From: Halorubrum cibi
GTDB taxonomy: Archaea > Halobacteriota > Halobacteria > Halobacteriales > Haloferacaceae
Direction: 5' to 3'
DNA length: 64,000 bases
Assembly: GCF_900182635.1 (NCBI RefSeq)
Contig: NZ_FXTD01000003.1
Coordinates: 124,001 to 188,000 of the forward strand
Shown here: one piece after another, positions 17,384-25,910 of the stretch
How the letters are laid out: each line of letters begins with the position of its first letter
How positions within the stretch are numbered: position 1 is the stretch's first letter
Translations under genes and position numbers: made by a program
The notes under the pieces: generated by a model
Database searches by the model: none
Seen by the model: only the letters and a program-made list of their open reading frames with translations
What the model was told of the DNA's origin: nothing

Positions 17384-18310
17384 GTGTCCAGGTATCGCGA
17401 CGTCCTCCTGTTCTTCCTCCTCGCTGCCCTCTGGGGCGGCTCGTTCGTCGCCATCGAGGTCGGCTTGGCGTACTATCCTCCCGTGTTGTACGCGGCCTAC
17501 CGGTTCGACATCGCCGCGTTGGTCCTCGTCACGTACGTCCTCCTGACCGAGTCGAGCCCGCTCCCGCGGACCCGCGGCGACTTCGCCGCGATCGGGCTCA
17601 GCGGCGGGTTCAACGTGGCCGTCAACAACTCGCTGCTCTTCACCGGCCAGCAGTACACGACGAGCGGGATCGCCTCGATCACCTACAGCCTCGTCCCCAT
17701 CGTCACCGCGGCCGTCGCGGCGCTGTGGATCGGCGAGTCGAGTCTCGACGCACGCGGAAGCCTCGGCGTCGTCCTGGCGTTCGTCGGCGTCGGCCTCGTC
17801 GCCCAGCCCGACCCCGCGAACCTGACCGGCGGCGTGACGATCGGGGTCGCGCTGATCTTCGTCGGCGTGGTCTCCGTCTCGTTCAGCAGCGTCGGGCTCC
17901 GAGTCGTCCGGACGTCGTTCTCGAGCGTCGCGCTCACCGCGTGGGCGATGCTGTTCGGCGGCCTCCTGATGCACGGGTTCAGCCTCGGGCTCGGCGAGGG
18001 ACAGCGGCTCCCCGCGACCGAACTCCCGGCGCTCGTCGCGTTGGCCTTCCTCGGCGTGTTGTCCTCGGCGGTCGCGTACACGATCTACTTCACGCTTCTC
18101 GACCGGCTCGGCGCGTTCGAGATCAACCTCGTCTCCTACGTCGTCCCCGTCGTCGCCACGGTCGCCGGCGCGGTCCTGCTCGCGGAGCCGGTGACTCCGA
18201 CGACCGTCGCCGGGTTCGTCACCATCCTCGGCGGCTTCGGGCTGGTCAAACGGCACGCGATCGCGGAGGAGGTGCCGAAGCTCGTCTCGCGAGTCGGCGG
18301 GTTCTTCTGA
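17384..18310 (+). CDS. EamA/DMT-family transporter
   Basis: A 308-residue inner-membrane permease with ten hydrophobic helices in two EamA repeats. The first repeat opens LFFLLAALWGGSFVAIEVGL and the second ends in AEPVTPTTVAGFVTILGGFGLV, both standard for drug/metabolite exporters. Translation starts at a GTG (17384); no in-frame ATG lies near. It diverges from ggt with 166 bases between. The substrate is unknown. Confidence 0.87.
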   Translation: MSRYRDVLLFFLLAALWGGSFVAIEVGLAYYPPVLYAAYRFDIAALVLVTYVLLTESSPLPRTRGDFAAIGLSGGFNVAVNNSLLFTGQQYTTSGIASITYSLVPIVTAAVAALWIGESSLDARGSLGVVLAFVGVGLVAQPDPANLTGGVTIGVALIFVGVVSVSFSSVGLRVVRTSFSSVALTAWAMLFGGLLMHGFSLGLGEGQRLPATELPALVALAFLGVLSSAVAYTIYFTLLDRLGAFEINLVSYVVPVVATVAGAVLLAEPVTPTTVAGFVTILGGFGLVKRHAIAEEVPKLVSRVGGFF

Positions 18311-18348
18311 GAAAGGGTCGAGAGAGCCTCCGCGTCGAACGCGCTCGA

Positions 18349-18816
18349 TCAGTCCTCGAGCGCCGCGACGTCCTCGAGGATCCGATCGGCGTGACCCTCC
18401 GGGGAGACGCCCTCGTACGCGAGGACGACCGTTCCGTCGTCGTCGACGACGTACGTGTTCCGGAAGACGCCGTCGAAGACGTCCCCGAACGTCTCCTTTT
18501 CGCCGTAGGAGTCGTACGCGCTCGCCACCTCGCCGTCCGGATCGGAGAGGAGTTGGAAGGGGAGGTCGTGTTTCGCCGCGAAGTCGGCGAGGTCGTCGAC
18601 CGGGTCGTCGCTGATCCCGAGCACCGCGACGCCGGCCGCCTCGAAGGCGTCCCACCCGTCTCGGAAGCCGCACGCCTCGGTCGTACAGCCGGGGGTGTCC
18701 GCCCGTGGATAGAAGTAGACGACCGTGTACGTCGCGTCGCCGTCGCCGAGCGAGATCGGCTCGCCGTGCTGGTTCTCGAGCGTGAACGTCGGCGCGTTTT
18801 CGCCGGAGTCGAGCAT
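18349..18816 (-). CDS. Peroxiredoxin (BCP/PrxQ type)
   Basis: A 155-residue thiol peroxidase that reduces hydrogen peroxide and organic peroxides using thioredoxin. The peroxidatic C44 and resolving C49 lie in PRADTPGCTTEACGFRD, the spacing of the BCP/PrxQ class. The FRNTYVVDDDGTVV segment is also typical. The length is normal for the family. It converges on the DMT transporter and has its own upstream gap of 167 bases. Confidence 0.92.
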   Translation of the reverse strand: MLDSGENAPTFTLENQHGEPISLGDGDATYTVVYFYPRADTPGCTTEACGFRDGWDAFEAAGVAVLGISDDPVDDLADFAAKHDLPFQLLSDPDGEVASAYDSYGEKETFGDVFDGVFRNTYVVDDDGTVVLAYEGVSPEGHADRILEDVAALED

Positions 18817-18983
18817 ACCGTTCCTGGGGCCGACGCTCGCTTATCCGCTCCGATCGATCCCCGATCGATCTCCGATCGAAACGGTCGGAACGATCGGACG
18901 ACCAAAACGATCGAAACGACGGATCCGAAGCGTTCGCGTTCTCCGTTCGATTTTTACCGCCGACTCACGTCCCCCCGGTATCG

Positions 18984-21047
18984 ATGGCCTGGCAGACGAC
19001 GCCGTACACGGTCCCCCTCCTCGTGGCCGGGTCGGCGTCGTTCGTCTTCGCGGCCTACGCCTTCGCCCGTCGGTTCCGCGGATCGAAGTGGCTCGTCAGG
19101 TCGTTTCTCGGCGTCACCGTCGGCGCAGGGGTGTGGGCCACGGCGTACGCGGTCCAGCTGTCGGCGACCACGCTGTCCGCGGTGCTGTTCTGGAATCGGT
19201 TCGTCTGGCTCGGCATCGGAACGCTGGCGGCCGCGTGGCCGGCGTTCGTGCTGGCGTACACCGGTCGGTTGGAGTGGTTCCGTCCCCGTCGGCTGTCGGC
19301 GATCTGTCTGATCCCCGCATCGGTCGTCGTCGCGGTGTGGTCTCTCGGTTCCGTTCCGCTGTTCTATCGCTATCCCTCGATCACGATCGCTGACGGGGCA
19401 TATCTGGCGTTGACGTATTCATCCACGATCGCGCTTCTGGCGTTCACCGCGTACACGTACGTCGTGAACCTGATGTCCTTCCTCGTCCTCGGATACGCCG
19501 CGGTCGACCGGACCGGGATCTTTCGACGGCAGGCCGGTCTCCTGTTTCTCGCCGGCACGCTTCCGATGACCATCGGCGTCGTCGGCGCGTGGTCGTCTCT
19601 GGGGCCGGTGTTCGTGGATCTCACGCCGATCTCCTTTTCGGTGACAGCGGCGATCGTCGCCTGGGTGGTGTTTCGGTACCGGCTCCTCGACCTCTCGCCG
19701 GTCGCTCGGAAGGCCGTGTTCGCGAACCTCTCCGACGGCGTGATCGTCCTCGACGACGACGATCGGGTCGTCGACGCGAACGACAGGGCCCGCGGGCTGT
19801 TCGACTCCCTCGAGTTGGGCCGCCCGGTCGGGGCGGCGTTCTCGAACGCGCCGGCGATCGTCGACGCGGTTCGGAGCGGTGAGACCGGAGAGGGTGGACG
19901 TGCGGCGATCGAGACGGATGACGGGCCGCGGTTCCTCACCGTCACCGAACGTGCCCTCTCCTCGGCCGGATCGGGAGACGAACGCGGCGGAAGCGTCCTC
20001 CTGTTCCGCGACGTCACCGAACGTGAGACGCTCCAGCGCCGATACCGGGCGCTCATCGAGAAGTCGCCGAACGTCATCGCCGTCTGCGGAACCGACGGCC
20101 TGCTTCGGTACGTGAGCCCCTCGGTCGACCGGCTGCTCGGCCACGACGCCGCGAGGATCGAGGGATGGCCGGTCCTCGACCTGATCCACCCGGCGGACCG
20201 CGAGGAGTGTCAACGTCGCTTCGAGGCCGCGCTGGAGACCGGCGATCCACAGGTGTTCGAACATCGGATCGCCCGCGAGAACGGCGATTGGCGGACCTTC
20301 GAGACGACCATCGAGCCGCTCTTCGAGAACGCCGCGGACGAGGTGGTCATCACCGCGACCGACGTGACCGAGGGGCGACGACACGAGCAGCGTCTCCAGG
20401 TACTCAACCGCGTTCTCAGACACGATCTGAAGAACGACGTGAACGTGATCGGCGGGTACGCGGACCTCCTTCGAAACCACGTCGACGGGGAGGGCGAAGC
20501 GCATCTCGACGTGATCGACCGAAAGGTGCGGACGCTGACGCACCTCAGCGATCAGGCCCGTGAGATCGACGTGGCGCTCCACGACGAGTCCGACCGCGCC
20601 GAGATCGACCTCGCGGCGCTGCTCCCGCGACTGTGCGACTCGCTTGAGGCGGCGTTCCCCGACGCGTCGGTGTCGCTCTCGACGCCCGAGAGGGCGGTGG
20701 TGTCGGCCGACGAGCTCCTCGAGTCGGCGGTACGGAACGTGCTGGAGAACGCGGTGGTCCACCACGACGGGGCCGTCGCGAACATCGACGTGTGGGTCGC
20801 GGCCGATCGCGACGGGTATCGCGTCGAGATCGCCGACGACGGTCCGGGCATCCCGCCCGTCGAGCAGACGGTGTTCTCGGAGGGGCGCGAGACGCCCCTC
20901 GAGCACGCGAGCGGGCTCGGGCTCTGGCTCGTCCACTGGATCGTCACGGGATCCGGCGGCGAGTTGGCGATCGAGACCCGCGAACCCACCGGAACGCTCG
21001 TTTCGATGTGGTTCCCGGCGGGCGACGAGGAGACCGGACAGGTGTAG
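18984..21047 (+). CDS. Membrane sensor histidine kinase (7TM N-terminus, PAS domains)
   Basis: A 687-residue kinase. Residues 1-225 form seven hydrophobic helices of the histidine-kinase N-terminal 7TM type. A PAS-like region follows (about 240-345), then a clear PAS domain (about 350-470, YRALIEKSPNVIAVCGTDGLLRYVSPS). The phospho-acceptor is H480 in NRVLRHDLKNDVNVIGGY, and the ATPase part carries the N box ENAVVHHDG and G1 box DDGPGIPP, with GLGLWLVHWIV after it. No response regulator is adjacent, so it is an orphan kinase here. The signal is unknown. The nearest downstream gene is a 96-residue hypothetical 74 bases away. Confidence 0.9.
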   Translation: MAWQTTPYTVPLLVAGSASFVFAAYAFARRFRGSKWLVRSFLGVTVGAGVWATAYAVQLSATTLSAVLFWNRFVWLGIGTLAAAWPAFVLAYTGRLEWFRPRRLSAICLIPASVVVAVWSLGSVPLFYRYPSITIADGAYLALTYSSTIALLAFTAYTYVVNLMSFLVLGYAAVDRTGIFRRQAGLLFLAGTLPMTIGVVGAWSSLGPVFVDLTPISFSVTAAIVAWVVFRYRLLDLSPVARKAVFANLSDGVIVLDDDDRVVDANDRARGLFDSLELGRPVGAAFSNAPAIVDAVRSGETGEGGRAAIETDDGPRFLTVTERALSSAGSGDERGGSVLLFRDVTERETLQRRYRALIEKSPNVIAVCGTDGLLRYVSPSVDRLLGHDAARIEGWPVLDLIHPADREECQRRFEAALETGDPQVFEHRIARENGDWRTFETTIEPLFENAADEVVITATDVTEGRRHEQRLQVLNRVLRHDLKNDVNVIGGYADLLRNHVDGEGEAHLDVIDRKVRTLTHLSDQAREIDVALHDESDRAEIDLAALLPRLCDSLEAAFPDASVSLSTPERAVVSADELLESAVRNVLENAVVHHDGAVANIDVWVAADRDGYRVEIADDGPGIPPVEQTVFSEGRETPLEHASGLGLWLVHWIVTGSGGELAIETREPTGTLVSMWFPAGDEETGQV

Positions 21048-21120
21048 GATCCGACGGAACCGTCCGAATCGAAACGATCCGGACCGACAGATACGACAGG
21101 GTTCGGACCCAACGCCGAGT

Positions 21121-21411
21121 ATGACGGATACGACGGAGTCGACGGCGACCGCCGGAGCGGCGGACATCGCGGCCCGCTACGAGGAGACGGACGCGGAGCG
21201 ACTGCTCACGTTCTCGTCGGACGGACGGACGGCGACGATCGCGCAGAACCGGGAGGGATACGCCATGCTCAAGGTCCGAACCGGTCCGGACGGCGACGAA
21301 CTGGAGCGATACTACGGGTTCGACATGGCGCTCGATCACGCCGCCGAGCTGCTCGCGGTGTCGCCCCGCGACCTCCCCGTGCCGGAGGCCGCGGCCGACA
21401 TGGGCATGTAG
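21121..21411 (+). CDS. Conserved-looking 96-residue hypothetical protein
   Basis: A small acidic soluble protein starting MTDTTESTATAGAADIAARY. Its core, REGYAMLKVRTGPDGDELERYYGFDMALDHAAELL, has the alternating pattern of a compact alpha/beta fold, and it ends PVPEAAADMGM. Codon use matches the neighbouring real genes. No cysteines or known motif are visible. It follows the sensor kinase by 74 bases and may share its transcript, but nothing shows that they work together. Confidence 0.7.
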   Translation: MTDTTESTATAGAADIAARYEETDAERLLTFSSDGRTATIAQNREGYAMLKVRTGPDGDELERYYGFDMALDHAAELLAVSPRDLPVPEAAADMGM

Positions 21412-21473
21412 GCGAGCGCGGGAGGTCGGTCGGATCCTCGTCCGGTGGACGACGGAGACGGCGGATCCCGCAC

Positions 21474-21557
21474 CGCCACGCGACTCCCCACCCATCTCTC
21501 CGTCACGCGACTCCCCACCCATCTCTCCGCCACGCGACTCCCCACCGCGCAACTTTC
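21474..21557 (+). repeat. 27-bp tandem repeat, about three copies
   Basis: Two near-identical 27-bp units (21474-21500 and 21501-21527, one mismatch) are followed by a third (21528 on) that matches for about 19 bases and then diverges. The key core is CACGCGACTCCCCACCCATC. It lies in the 298-base gap between the 96-residue gene and leuA. In frame, the plus strand would read as a nine-residue repeat (TRLPTHLSA), but no plausible start serves it. The rest of the gap (21558-21709) shows no gene and becomes AT-richer towards the leuA promoter. Confidence 0.85.
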
Positions 21558-21678
21558 CGCCACGAGCTATCTCCGAGATTTCGCCACCGCTCGCCGGTTA
21601 TCGCCGCTGTTTCTCGATTACTTCTCTCACGAGCGAACGAGACTGATCGAACGATCGGATCTCCTTCGGGACGTAATG

Positions 21679-21686
21679 CTTAAGTA
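21679..21686 (+). promoter_or_regulatory. TATA-like box of leuA
   Basis: CTTAAGTA lies about 24-31 bases before the ATG at 21710. That distance fits a leaderless archaeal transcript starting at or just before that ATG. It therefore supports 21710 as the true leuA start even though the frame breaks soon after. Confidence 0.55.
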
Positions 21687-21709
21687 GACAAACGTTCTGC
21701 TGTCAGTCG

Positions 21710-22931
21710 ATGACAGACATCACGGAGGCTTCGTCGGACACCCCGGCGGATCGAGTTCTTCCAGGGCACGATAGCTTCTAACATCGAAATCGGTCCTGTA
21801 CGGATCTTCGACACGACGTTACGAGACGGTGAACAGTCACCACGCACTTCGTTCAGCTACGACGAGAAACGCGAGATAGCGGCGACGCTGGACGACATGG
21901 GGACCCACGTCATCGAGGCCGGGTTCCCGGTGAACTCCGACGCGGAGTTCGAGGCCGTGAGCGATATCGCAGCCGCGACGGACACGACGGTCTGTGGGCT
22001 CGCCCGCGTCGTCGACGGCGACATCGAGGCCGCCATCGACTCGGGCGTGGAGATGATCCACGTGTTCGTCTCGACGAGCGACGTCCAACTCGAGGACTCC
22101 ATGCACGCGACGCGCATGGAGGCGAAGGAACGCGCGGTCGACGCCGTCGAGCAGGTGAAAGACGCCGGCGTCGAGTGTATGTTCTCACCGATGGACGCCA
22201 CTCGGACCGACCCCGACTACCTGACGGAGATAGTCGAGGCGGTCAGCGACGCCGGCACCGACTGGATCAACATCCCGGACACGTGCGGCGTCGCGATGCC
22301 GACGAGCTTCGGCAAGACGGTGAAAGCGGTCGTCGAGGCGACGGACGCTCGCGTCGACGTCCACACTCACGACGACTTCGGGATGGCCGCGGCCAACGCG
22401 GTCATGGGCTTCGAGAACGGCGCGGAGCAGGCGCAGGTGTCGGTCAACGGGATCGGCGAGCGCGCCGGCAACGCGGCCTACGAGGAGGTCGTGATGGCGG
22501 TCGAATCGGTGTACGGCGTCGACACCGGCATCGACACGACCCAGATCACGAAGCTGGCCCGGATCGTCGAGGACGCTTCGGACATCCCGGTGCCGGCAAA
22601 CAAGCCCGTCACCGGGCGGAACGCGTTCGCCCACGAGTCGGGTATCCACGCCGCGGGCGTGATCGAGAACGCCGACACGTTCGAGACGGGCGTGATGACG
22701 CCCGAGATGGTCGGCGCGGAACGCGAGTTCGTGCTCGGCAAGCACACGGGCACCCACAGCGTTCGAAAGCACCTGACCGAGGCCGGCTTCGATCCCACCG
22801 ACGGGGAAGTCCGCGAGATCACGAAGCGGGTCAAGGAGTACGGCGCGGGCAAGCGGCAGGTGACCGCCGGCGACGTCGAGCGGTTCGCCCGCGAGGCCGG
22901 CGTCGAGCGCGAGGAGGAGGTCCGGATCTGA
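21710..22931 (+). CDS. leuA: 2-Isopropylmalate synthase (apparent one-base frameshift near N-terminus)
   Basis: This condenses acetyl-CoA with 2-oxoisovalerate, the first step of leucine synthesis. The TIM-barrel signature FDTTLRDGEQSPRTSF, the metal-binding HTHDDFG and the late NAFAHESGIHAAG are all present. The body reads in one frame from about 21750 to 22931, but that frame has no ATG, GTG or TTG start that keeps FDTTLRDGEQ. The promoter-proximal ATG at 21710 reads MTDITEASSDTPADR in a frame one base out of phase and stops at 21779. Removing one base between about 21740 and 21752, for example from the CCCC run at 21741-21744, joins both into a normal protein of about 406 residues. Without that, only the ATG at 21897 remains and the active site is lost. 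Citramalate synthase is the main alternative, but the ilv/leu context favours LeuA. The stop overlaps the next ORF (TGATG). Confidence 0.85.
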
Positions 22932-23422
22932 TGGCCTCCCCCGTGGTCGCAACGATTCGCCAGCGACTGCCGAACGCGCCGCGACGTCCCGCCGACGGGT
23001 TCGTCGACGGCGGGTCCGCTCCCGGCGGGTCCGCGCTCGACGGCTCCGCGCTCGACGGCTCCGCGCTCGACGACTCCGAGCCTGACGGATCCACGTCGGA
23101 ACCACGGTGTGTGCCGACGGGTCGGCGTGTGGATCGCTCCCGTCGACAGGAATTTATAGGCGGCCCGCGTGAGTTCGGATCGAATGCGACGGTCACGGTA
23201 CTCCCGCGCGGACGACGCCCGGACGGGAGCCGTCGCCGTAGCGATCGTAGGGGTTTGATCCCCTACCACATTCCTTCCTCACCGACCCGACGTACCGACG
23301 GACGCGGACGCGTCGTCGACCGTTCGCCGATCGCCCACCGCGACGGCGACTCGTCGGCGCGATCCCCGTCCGGATCGACCGACGCTCGAACCCGAGAGAC
23401 ACCAACACACCACACACGATGA
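22931..23422 (+). CDS. Doubtful 163-residue ORF spanning the leuA-ilvB junction
   Basis: This frame starts at the ATG overlapping the leuA stop (TGATG) and ends with a TGA overlapping the ilvB start (ATGA), so it is coupled at both ends, as the real genes of this operon are. The first third looks coding (high GC at third positions) and carries GSALD repeats. The second half is Arg/Ser/Thr-rich, has weak codon bias, and runs across a TATA-like box and a hairpin. It is more likely a short ORF or plain leader DNA than a folded 163-residue protein. I give it because a reader would otherwise see an unexplained 487-base gap. Confidence 0.3.
   Translation: MASPVVATIRQRLPNAPRRPADGFVDGGSAPGGSALDGSALDGSALDDSEPDGSTSEPRCVPTGRRVDRSRRQEFIGGPREFGSNATVTVLPRGRRPDGSRRRSDRRGLIPYHIPSSPTRRTDGRGRVVDRSPIAHRDGDSSARSPSGSTDARTRETPTHHTR
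23027..23071 (+). repeat. 15-bp tandem repeat, three copies
   Basis: Units at 23027-23041, 23042-23056 and 23057-23071 share TCCGCGCTCGAC; the last two are identical (GGCTCCGCGCTCGAC). In the doubtful ORF's frame they encode GSALD repeats. A degenerate continuation follows up to about 23093. Confidence 0.8.
23151..23160 (+). promoter_or_regulatory. TATA-like box upstream of ilvB
   Basis: AATTTATAGG stands out in a GC-rich stretch. A transcript from it would begin near 23180 and carry a leader of about 240 bases before the ilvB ATG at 23419. This would be an internal promoter, letting ilvBNC-leuCDB be expressed apart from leuA. Confidence 0.45.
23247..23266 (+). promoter_or_regulatory. Perfect 7-bp stem-loop in the ilvB leader
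   Basis: GTAGGGG (23247-23253) pairs exactly with CCCCTAC (23260-23266) around a six-base TTTGAT loop. A pyrimidine-rich run (CACATTCCTTCCTC) follows. It sits about 150 bases before ilvB and after the TATA-like box, so it would be in the mRNA leader. It could be an attenuator, a protein-binding site or a processing site; nothing here decides which. Confidence 0.5.
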
Positions 23423-25254
23423 GCGATTCAGCAGCACACCCACGAGAGGACGACCCCGACGCCGATCCGGCGTCCGACCGGGCCGACGCGGACGACCCGG
23501 GCACGGCCGACCCGACCGGCGAGGAGAACCGACCAGACGGCGAGACGCCGACGGCGGTGTCGACCGGCGCGGAGTCGGTCGTCGCCGCCCTCGAGGCCGC
23601 GGGGGCGGAGACCGCCTTCGGCGTTCAAGGCGGGGCGATCATGCCGGTGTACGACGCGCTGTACGGTTCGTCGATCCACCACCTGACGATGGCTCACGAA
23701 CAGGGGGCGGCCCACGCCGCCGACGCGTACGGCGTCGTCTCCGGCGAGCCCGGCCTCTGTCTGGCCACCTCCGGCCCCGGCGCGACGAACCTCGTCACCG
23801 GGATCGCCGACGCCGACATGGACAGCGACGCGATGCTGGCGTTGACCGGGCAGGTCCCCACGGAGTTCGTCGGTAACGACGCGTTCCAGGAGACCGACAC
23901 GGTCGGCGTCACACGCCCGATCACGAAGCACAACTACTTCGCGGGCGACGCGGACTCCGTCGGCGACGTCGTCGGCGAGGCGTTCGAGCTCTCGCGGGTC
24001 GGCCGGCCCGGCCCGACGCTCGTCGACCTGCCGAAGGACGTCACGCTCGACGACACCGAGGAGTCGCCCGGTCCCGCGGAGGCACCGGCGGGAACGGACC
24101 CGAACCCCCGAGCCCGCGAGGACGCGGTCGCGGCCGCGGCCCGCGCGATCGAGGAGGCCGACCGACCGCTGTGTCTGTTCGGCGGCGGCGTGATCAAGGG
24201 CGAGGCGAGCGACGCGGCCCGGAAGTTCGCGCGCACCCACGAGATCCCCGTGACGACGACGATGCCGGGGATCGGCTCGTTCCCTGAGGACGACGAGCTG
24301 TCGCTGTCGTGGGCGGGGATGCACGGGACCGGGTACGCCAACATGGCGATCACCCACACCGACTGCCTGATCGCGGTCGGGACCCGGTTCGACGACCGGT
24401 TGACCGGCGGCATCGACACGTTCGCGCCGGAAGCGGAGGTCGTTCACGTCGACATCGACCCGGCCGAGATATCGAAGAACGTGTACGCCGACTATCCGCT
24501 CGTCGGCGACGCCGGAACCGTCCTCGAACAGCTGCTCGATGCCATCGTCGAGGAGCCGGACGCCGACGAGTGGCGCGAGCAGTGTCAAGAGTGGAAGGAG
24601 ACGTACCCGATGACGTACGCGACGCCGGACGACGAGCCGCTCAAACCGCAGTTCGTCGTCGAGGCGTTCGACGAGGCGACCGACGACGACACCATCGTCA
24701 CGACCGGCGTCGGCCAACACCAGATGTGGGCCTCCCAGTTCTGGACGTACACGGAGCCCCGGACGTGGGTCTCCTCGCACGGCCTCGGGACGATGGGGTA
24801 CGGCGTTCCGGCCGCGATCGGCGCGCGCGTCGCCGCCGACGCGATGGGCGACACCGACCGCGACGTGGTCTGTTTCGACGGCGACGGCTCCTTCCTGATG
24901 ACGATGCAGGAGCTGTCCGTCGCGGTCCGCGAGGACCTCGACGTCACGTTCGCGGTGCTCAACAACGAGTACATCGGAATGGTTCGTCAGTGGCAGGACG
25001 CGTTCTTCGAGGGGCGACACATGGCGTCCGACTACAACTGGATGCCGGAGTTCGACAAGCTCGCCGAGGCGTTCGGCGCGCTCGGGATCCGCGTCGACGG
25101 CTACGACGAGGTCGCTCCCGCGGTCGAGGAGGCGCTCGAGTACGACGGTCCCGCGGTGATCGACTTCCACGTCGACCCCGAGGAGAACGTGCTGCCGATG
25201 GTGCCGAGCGGCGGAGCGAACGGCCGGTTCGCGCTCACGGAGGACCAGCTATGA
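23419..25254 (+). CDS. ilvB: Acetolactate synthase, large (catalytic) subunit
   Basis: A 611-residue ThDP-dependent enzyme that joins two pyruvates, or pyruvate and 2-oxobutyrate, in valine, leucine and isoleucine synthesis. An acidic, low-complexity extension covers residues 1-45. The catalytic Glu is in MAHEQGAAHAADAYG. The ThDP/Mg motif GDGSFLMTMQEL and the downstream NNEYIGMVRQWQ are in the C-terminal third. FAD-binding is suggested by the central TRFDDRLTGG segment. Its stop overlaps the ilvN start (ATGA), so the two subunits are coupled for assembly. Confidence 0.95.
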   Translation: MSDSAAHPREDDPDADPASDRADADDPGTADPTGEENRPDGETPTAVSTGAESVVAALEAAGAETAFGVQGGAIMPVYDALYGSSIHHLTMAHEQGAAHAADAYGVVSGEPGLCLATSGPGATNLVTGIADADMDSDAMLALTGQVPTEFVGNDAFQETDTVGVTRPITKHNYFAGDADSVGDVVGEAFELSRVGRPGPTLVDLPKDVTLDDTEESPGPAEAPAGTDPNPRAREDAVAAAARAIEEADRPLCLFGGGVIKGEASDAARKFARTHEIPVTTTMPGIGSFPEDDELSLSWAGMHGTGYANMAITHTDCLIAVGTRFDDRLTGGIDTFAPEAEVVHVDIDPAEISKNVYADYPLVGDAGTVLEQLLDAIVEEPDADEWREQCQEWKETYPMTYATPDDEPLKPQFVVEAFDEATDDDTIVTTGVGQHQMWASQFWTYTEPRTWVSSHGLGTMGYGVPAAIGARVAADAMGDTDRDVVCFDGDGSFLMTMQELSVAVREDLDVTFAVLNNEYIGMVRQWQDAFFEGRHMASDYNWMPEFDKLAEAFGALGIRVDGYDEVAPAVEEALEYDGPAVIDFHVDPEENVLPMVPSGGANGRFALTEDQL

Positions 25255-25904
25255 GCGGCGAGGAAGCGGCCGGCATGCCCGGACCGGCACCGGACGAGCG
25301 GCCCCAACCGGAGGGGCGTCGAAACCTGGAGGGCCACCGGATCGACCCCGTCGTGGAGGCGGAACACGACTCGCGACGCGCGGTCATCTCGGCGCTCGTC
25401 GAGGACGAGCCGGGCGTGCTCGCGCGCGTCTCCGGGCTCGTCTCCCGGCGGCAGTTCAACATCGAGAGCCTGACCGTCGGGCCGACCACCGTCGAGGGCC
25501 ACTCCCGCATCACGATGGTGGTCGAGGAGACCGACCCGGGCATCGACCAGATCGAAAAGCAAATGGCGAAGCTGAAGCCCGTTATCTCCGTGGGCGAAGT
25601 CTCCGGCAGCGCCGTCACGTCCGAACTCGTCCTGTTGAAGGTCCACGGCGAGGAACCGGACAAGGTCCACGCCGTCTCGGAGATGTACGACGGCCAGACG
25701 CTCGACGCGGGACCGGAGACGATCACGGTGCAGCTCACCGGCGACGAGTCGAAGATCGACGACGCGATCGACGCGTTCGACCAGTTCGGGATCATCGAGA
25801 TCGCCCGGACCGGTCAGACCGCGCTCGCACGGGGGAACATCCCCACCGCGCCAGGAGAGAAACCCGGAACGGCCGGCGAACCGACGACGCCGAACACCCA
25901 GTAA
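25251..25904 (+). CDS. ilvN: Acetolactate synthase, small (regulatory) subunit
   Basis: A 217-residue regulatory partner of IlvB. After a low-complexity start of about 40 residues comes an ACT domain (VISALVEDEPGVLARVSGLVSRRQFNIESL), where end-product amino acids usually bind, and then the second ALS-specific half (SELVLLKVHGEEP... GIIEIARTGQTALARG). The start at 25251 overlaps the ilvB stop. Six bases separate it from ilvC. Confidence 0.94.
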   Translation: MSGEEAAGMPGPAPDERPQPEGRRNLEGHRIDPVVEAEHDSRRAVISALVEDEPGVLARVSGLVSRRQFNIESLTVGPTTVEGHSRITMVVEETDPGIDQIEKQMAKLKPVISVGEVSGSAVTSELVLLKVHGEEPDKVHAVSEMYDGQTLDAGPETITVQLTGDESKIDDAIDAFDQFGIIEIARTGQTALARGNIPTAPGEKPGTAGEPTTPNTQ

Positions 25905-25910
25905 CCGACA

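Noticed and set aside
15706-19311. A 1,201-codon plus-strand open frame antisense to ggt and the peroxiredoxin gene and out of frame with the DMT transporter
   Set aside because: It runs against or across well-supported genes and is rich in Arg, Val and Asp as expected from reading GC-rich codons in the wrong frame. It has no domain and no sensible start.
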